Below are positions 14,607-14,718 of a stretch of DNA of 14,718 nucleotides, piece by piece; position 1 is the stretch's first letter; each line of letters starts with the position of its first letter. The notes under the pieces are model-generated. The model was not told the origin of the DNA. It searched no databases and saw only the letters and a program-made list of their open reading frames with translations. The stretch lies in NCBI GenBank assembly GCA_963966275.1, contig CAWZYQ010000099.1:1-14718 (forward strand). The letters run 5' to 3'. Source of the stretch: UBA10427 sp003500135 (GTDB taxonomy: Bacteria > Bacteroidota > Bacteroidia > Cytophagales > Cyclobacteriaceae). The position numbers were made by a program, and so were the translations under genes.

Positions 14607-14635
14607 CCAAGATAAATAATTTTGCGAACTACAAA
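14607..14635 (-). promoter_or_regulatory. Weak candidate promoter of the TPR-CHAT gene
   Basis: On the minus strand TTTG (14632-14635) is followed after 17 nt by TATCTTGG (14607-14614), an imperfect -7 box, about 30 nt before the ATG. On the plus strand the same interval has TAATTTTG (14617-14624) with a TTTG at 14588-14591, so a promoter reading out of the window is also possible. The rest of 14577-14718 shows no gene. Confidence 0.3.
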
Positions 14636-14718
14636 TAAAAGTTACTATACGATCTATGAAAAATTATTACTGTCATCCGACTAACTTCTAAAATAGGAAA
14701 AAAGGGGCTTATATTTAA

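Overview
The window looks like a chromosomal segment of a Bacteroidota bacterium, most likely of the Cytophagales type. The evidence is: a moderate, AT-leaning base composition; no clear Shine-Dalgarno sequences; several promoters of the Bacteroidota form (TTG, then about 20 nt, then TAnnTTTG); and family content typical of that phylum (serC-serA-DUF1015 cluster, DUF4382 lipoprotein, SMUG2-type glycosylase, CreD beside a small winged-helix regulator, secreted TPR-CHAT protein). The exact genus cannot be told from the sequence.

Layout. 1-794 (+): the end of an unknown gene, then a small outer-membrane beta-barrel protein. 815-1264 (-): a MarR-type regulator. 1265-1556: a divergent intergenic region rich in inverted repeats. 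1557-3065 (+): an App1-type (DUF2183) HAD phosphatase overlapping by one base with a gene of unknown function that is broken by an exact 49-bp tandem duplication. 3262-8851 (+): a probable operon of serC, serA, a DUF1015 protein, a DUF4382 lipoprotein and a SMUG2-like uracil-DNA glycosylase. 8906-9310 (+): a small two-domain iron-sulfur protein, closed by a terminator. 9358-11640 (-): creD, a 99-aa winged-helix regulator and a polytopic membrane protein. 11742-14576 (-): a large secreted TPR-CHAT protein gene, continuous in one frame but cut by three TAA codons.

How the genes fit together. SerC and SerA are the second and first steps of phosphoserine synthesis from 3-phosphoglycerate; the DUF1015 protein carries a DGHHR motif like that of ParB/SerK-fold proteins, so a serine-related role is plausible but unproven. 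The creD block appears to be regulated by its own winged-helix protein: near-identical 17-bp palindromes overlap the -7 promoter element both in front of the membrane-protein gene and in front of creD.

The most noteworthy observations are the two damaged genes and the paired palindromes. The 49-bp duplication restores a clean 181-aa frame if one copy is removed. The TPR-CHAT gene has no frameshift and keeps its His/Cys dyad, yet carries three in-frame TAA codons. Both could be real gene decay, a reversible or recoded state, or sequence error; reads would decide. No defence system, CRISPR array, insertion sequence, tRNA or rRNA was seen.
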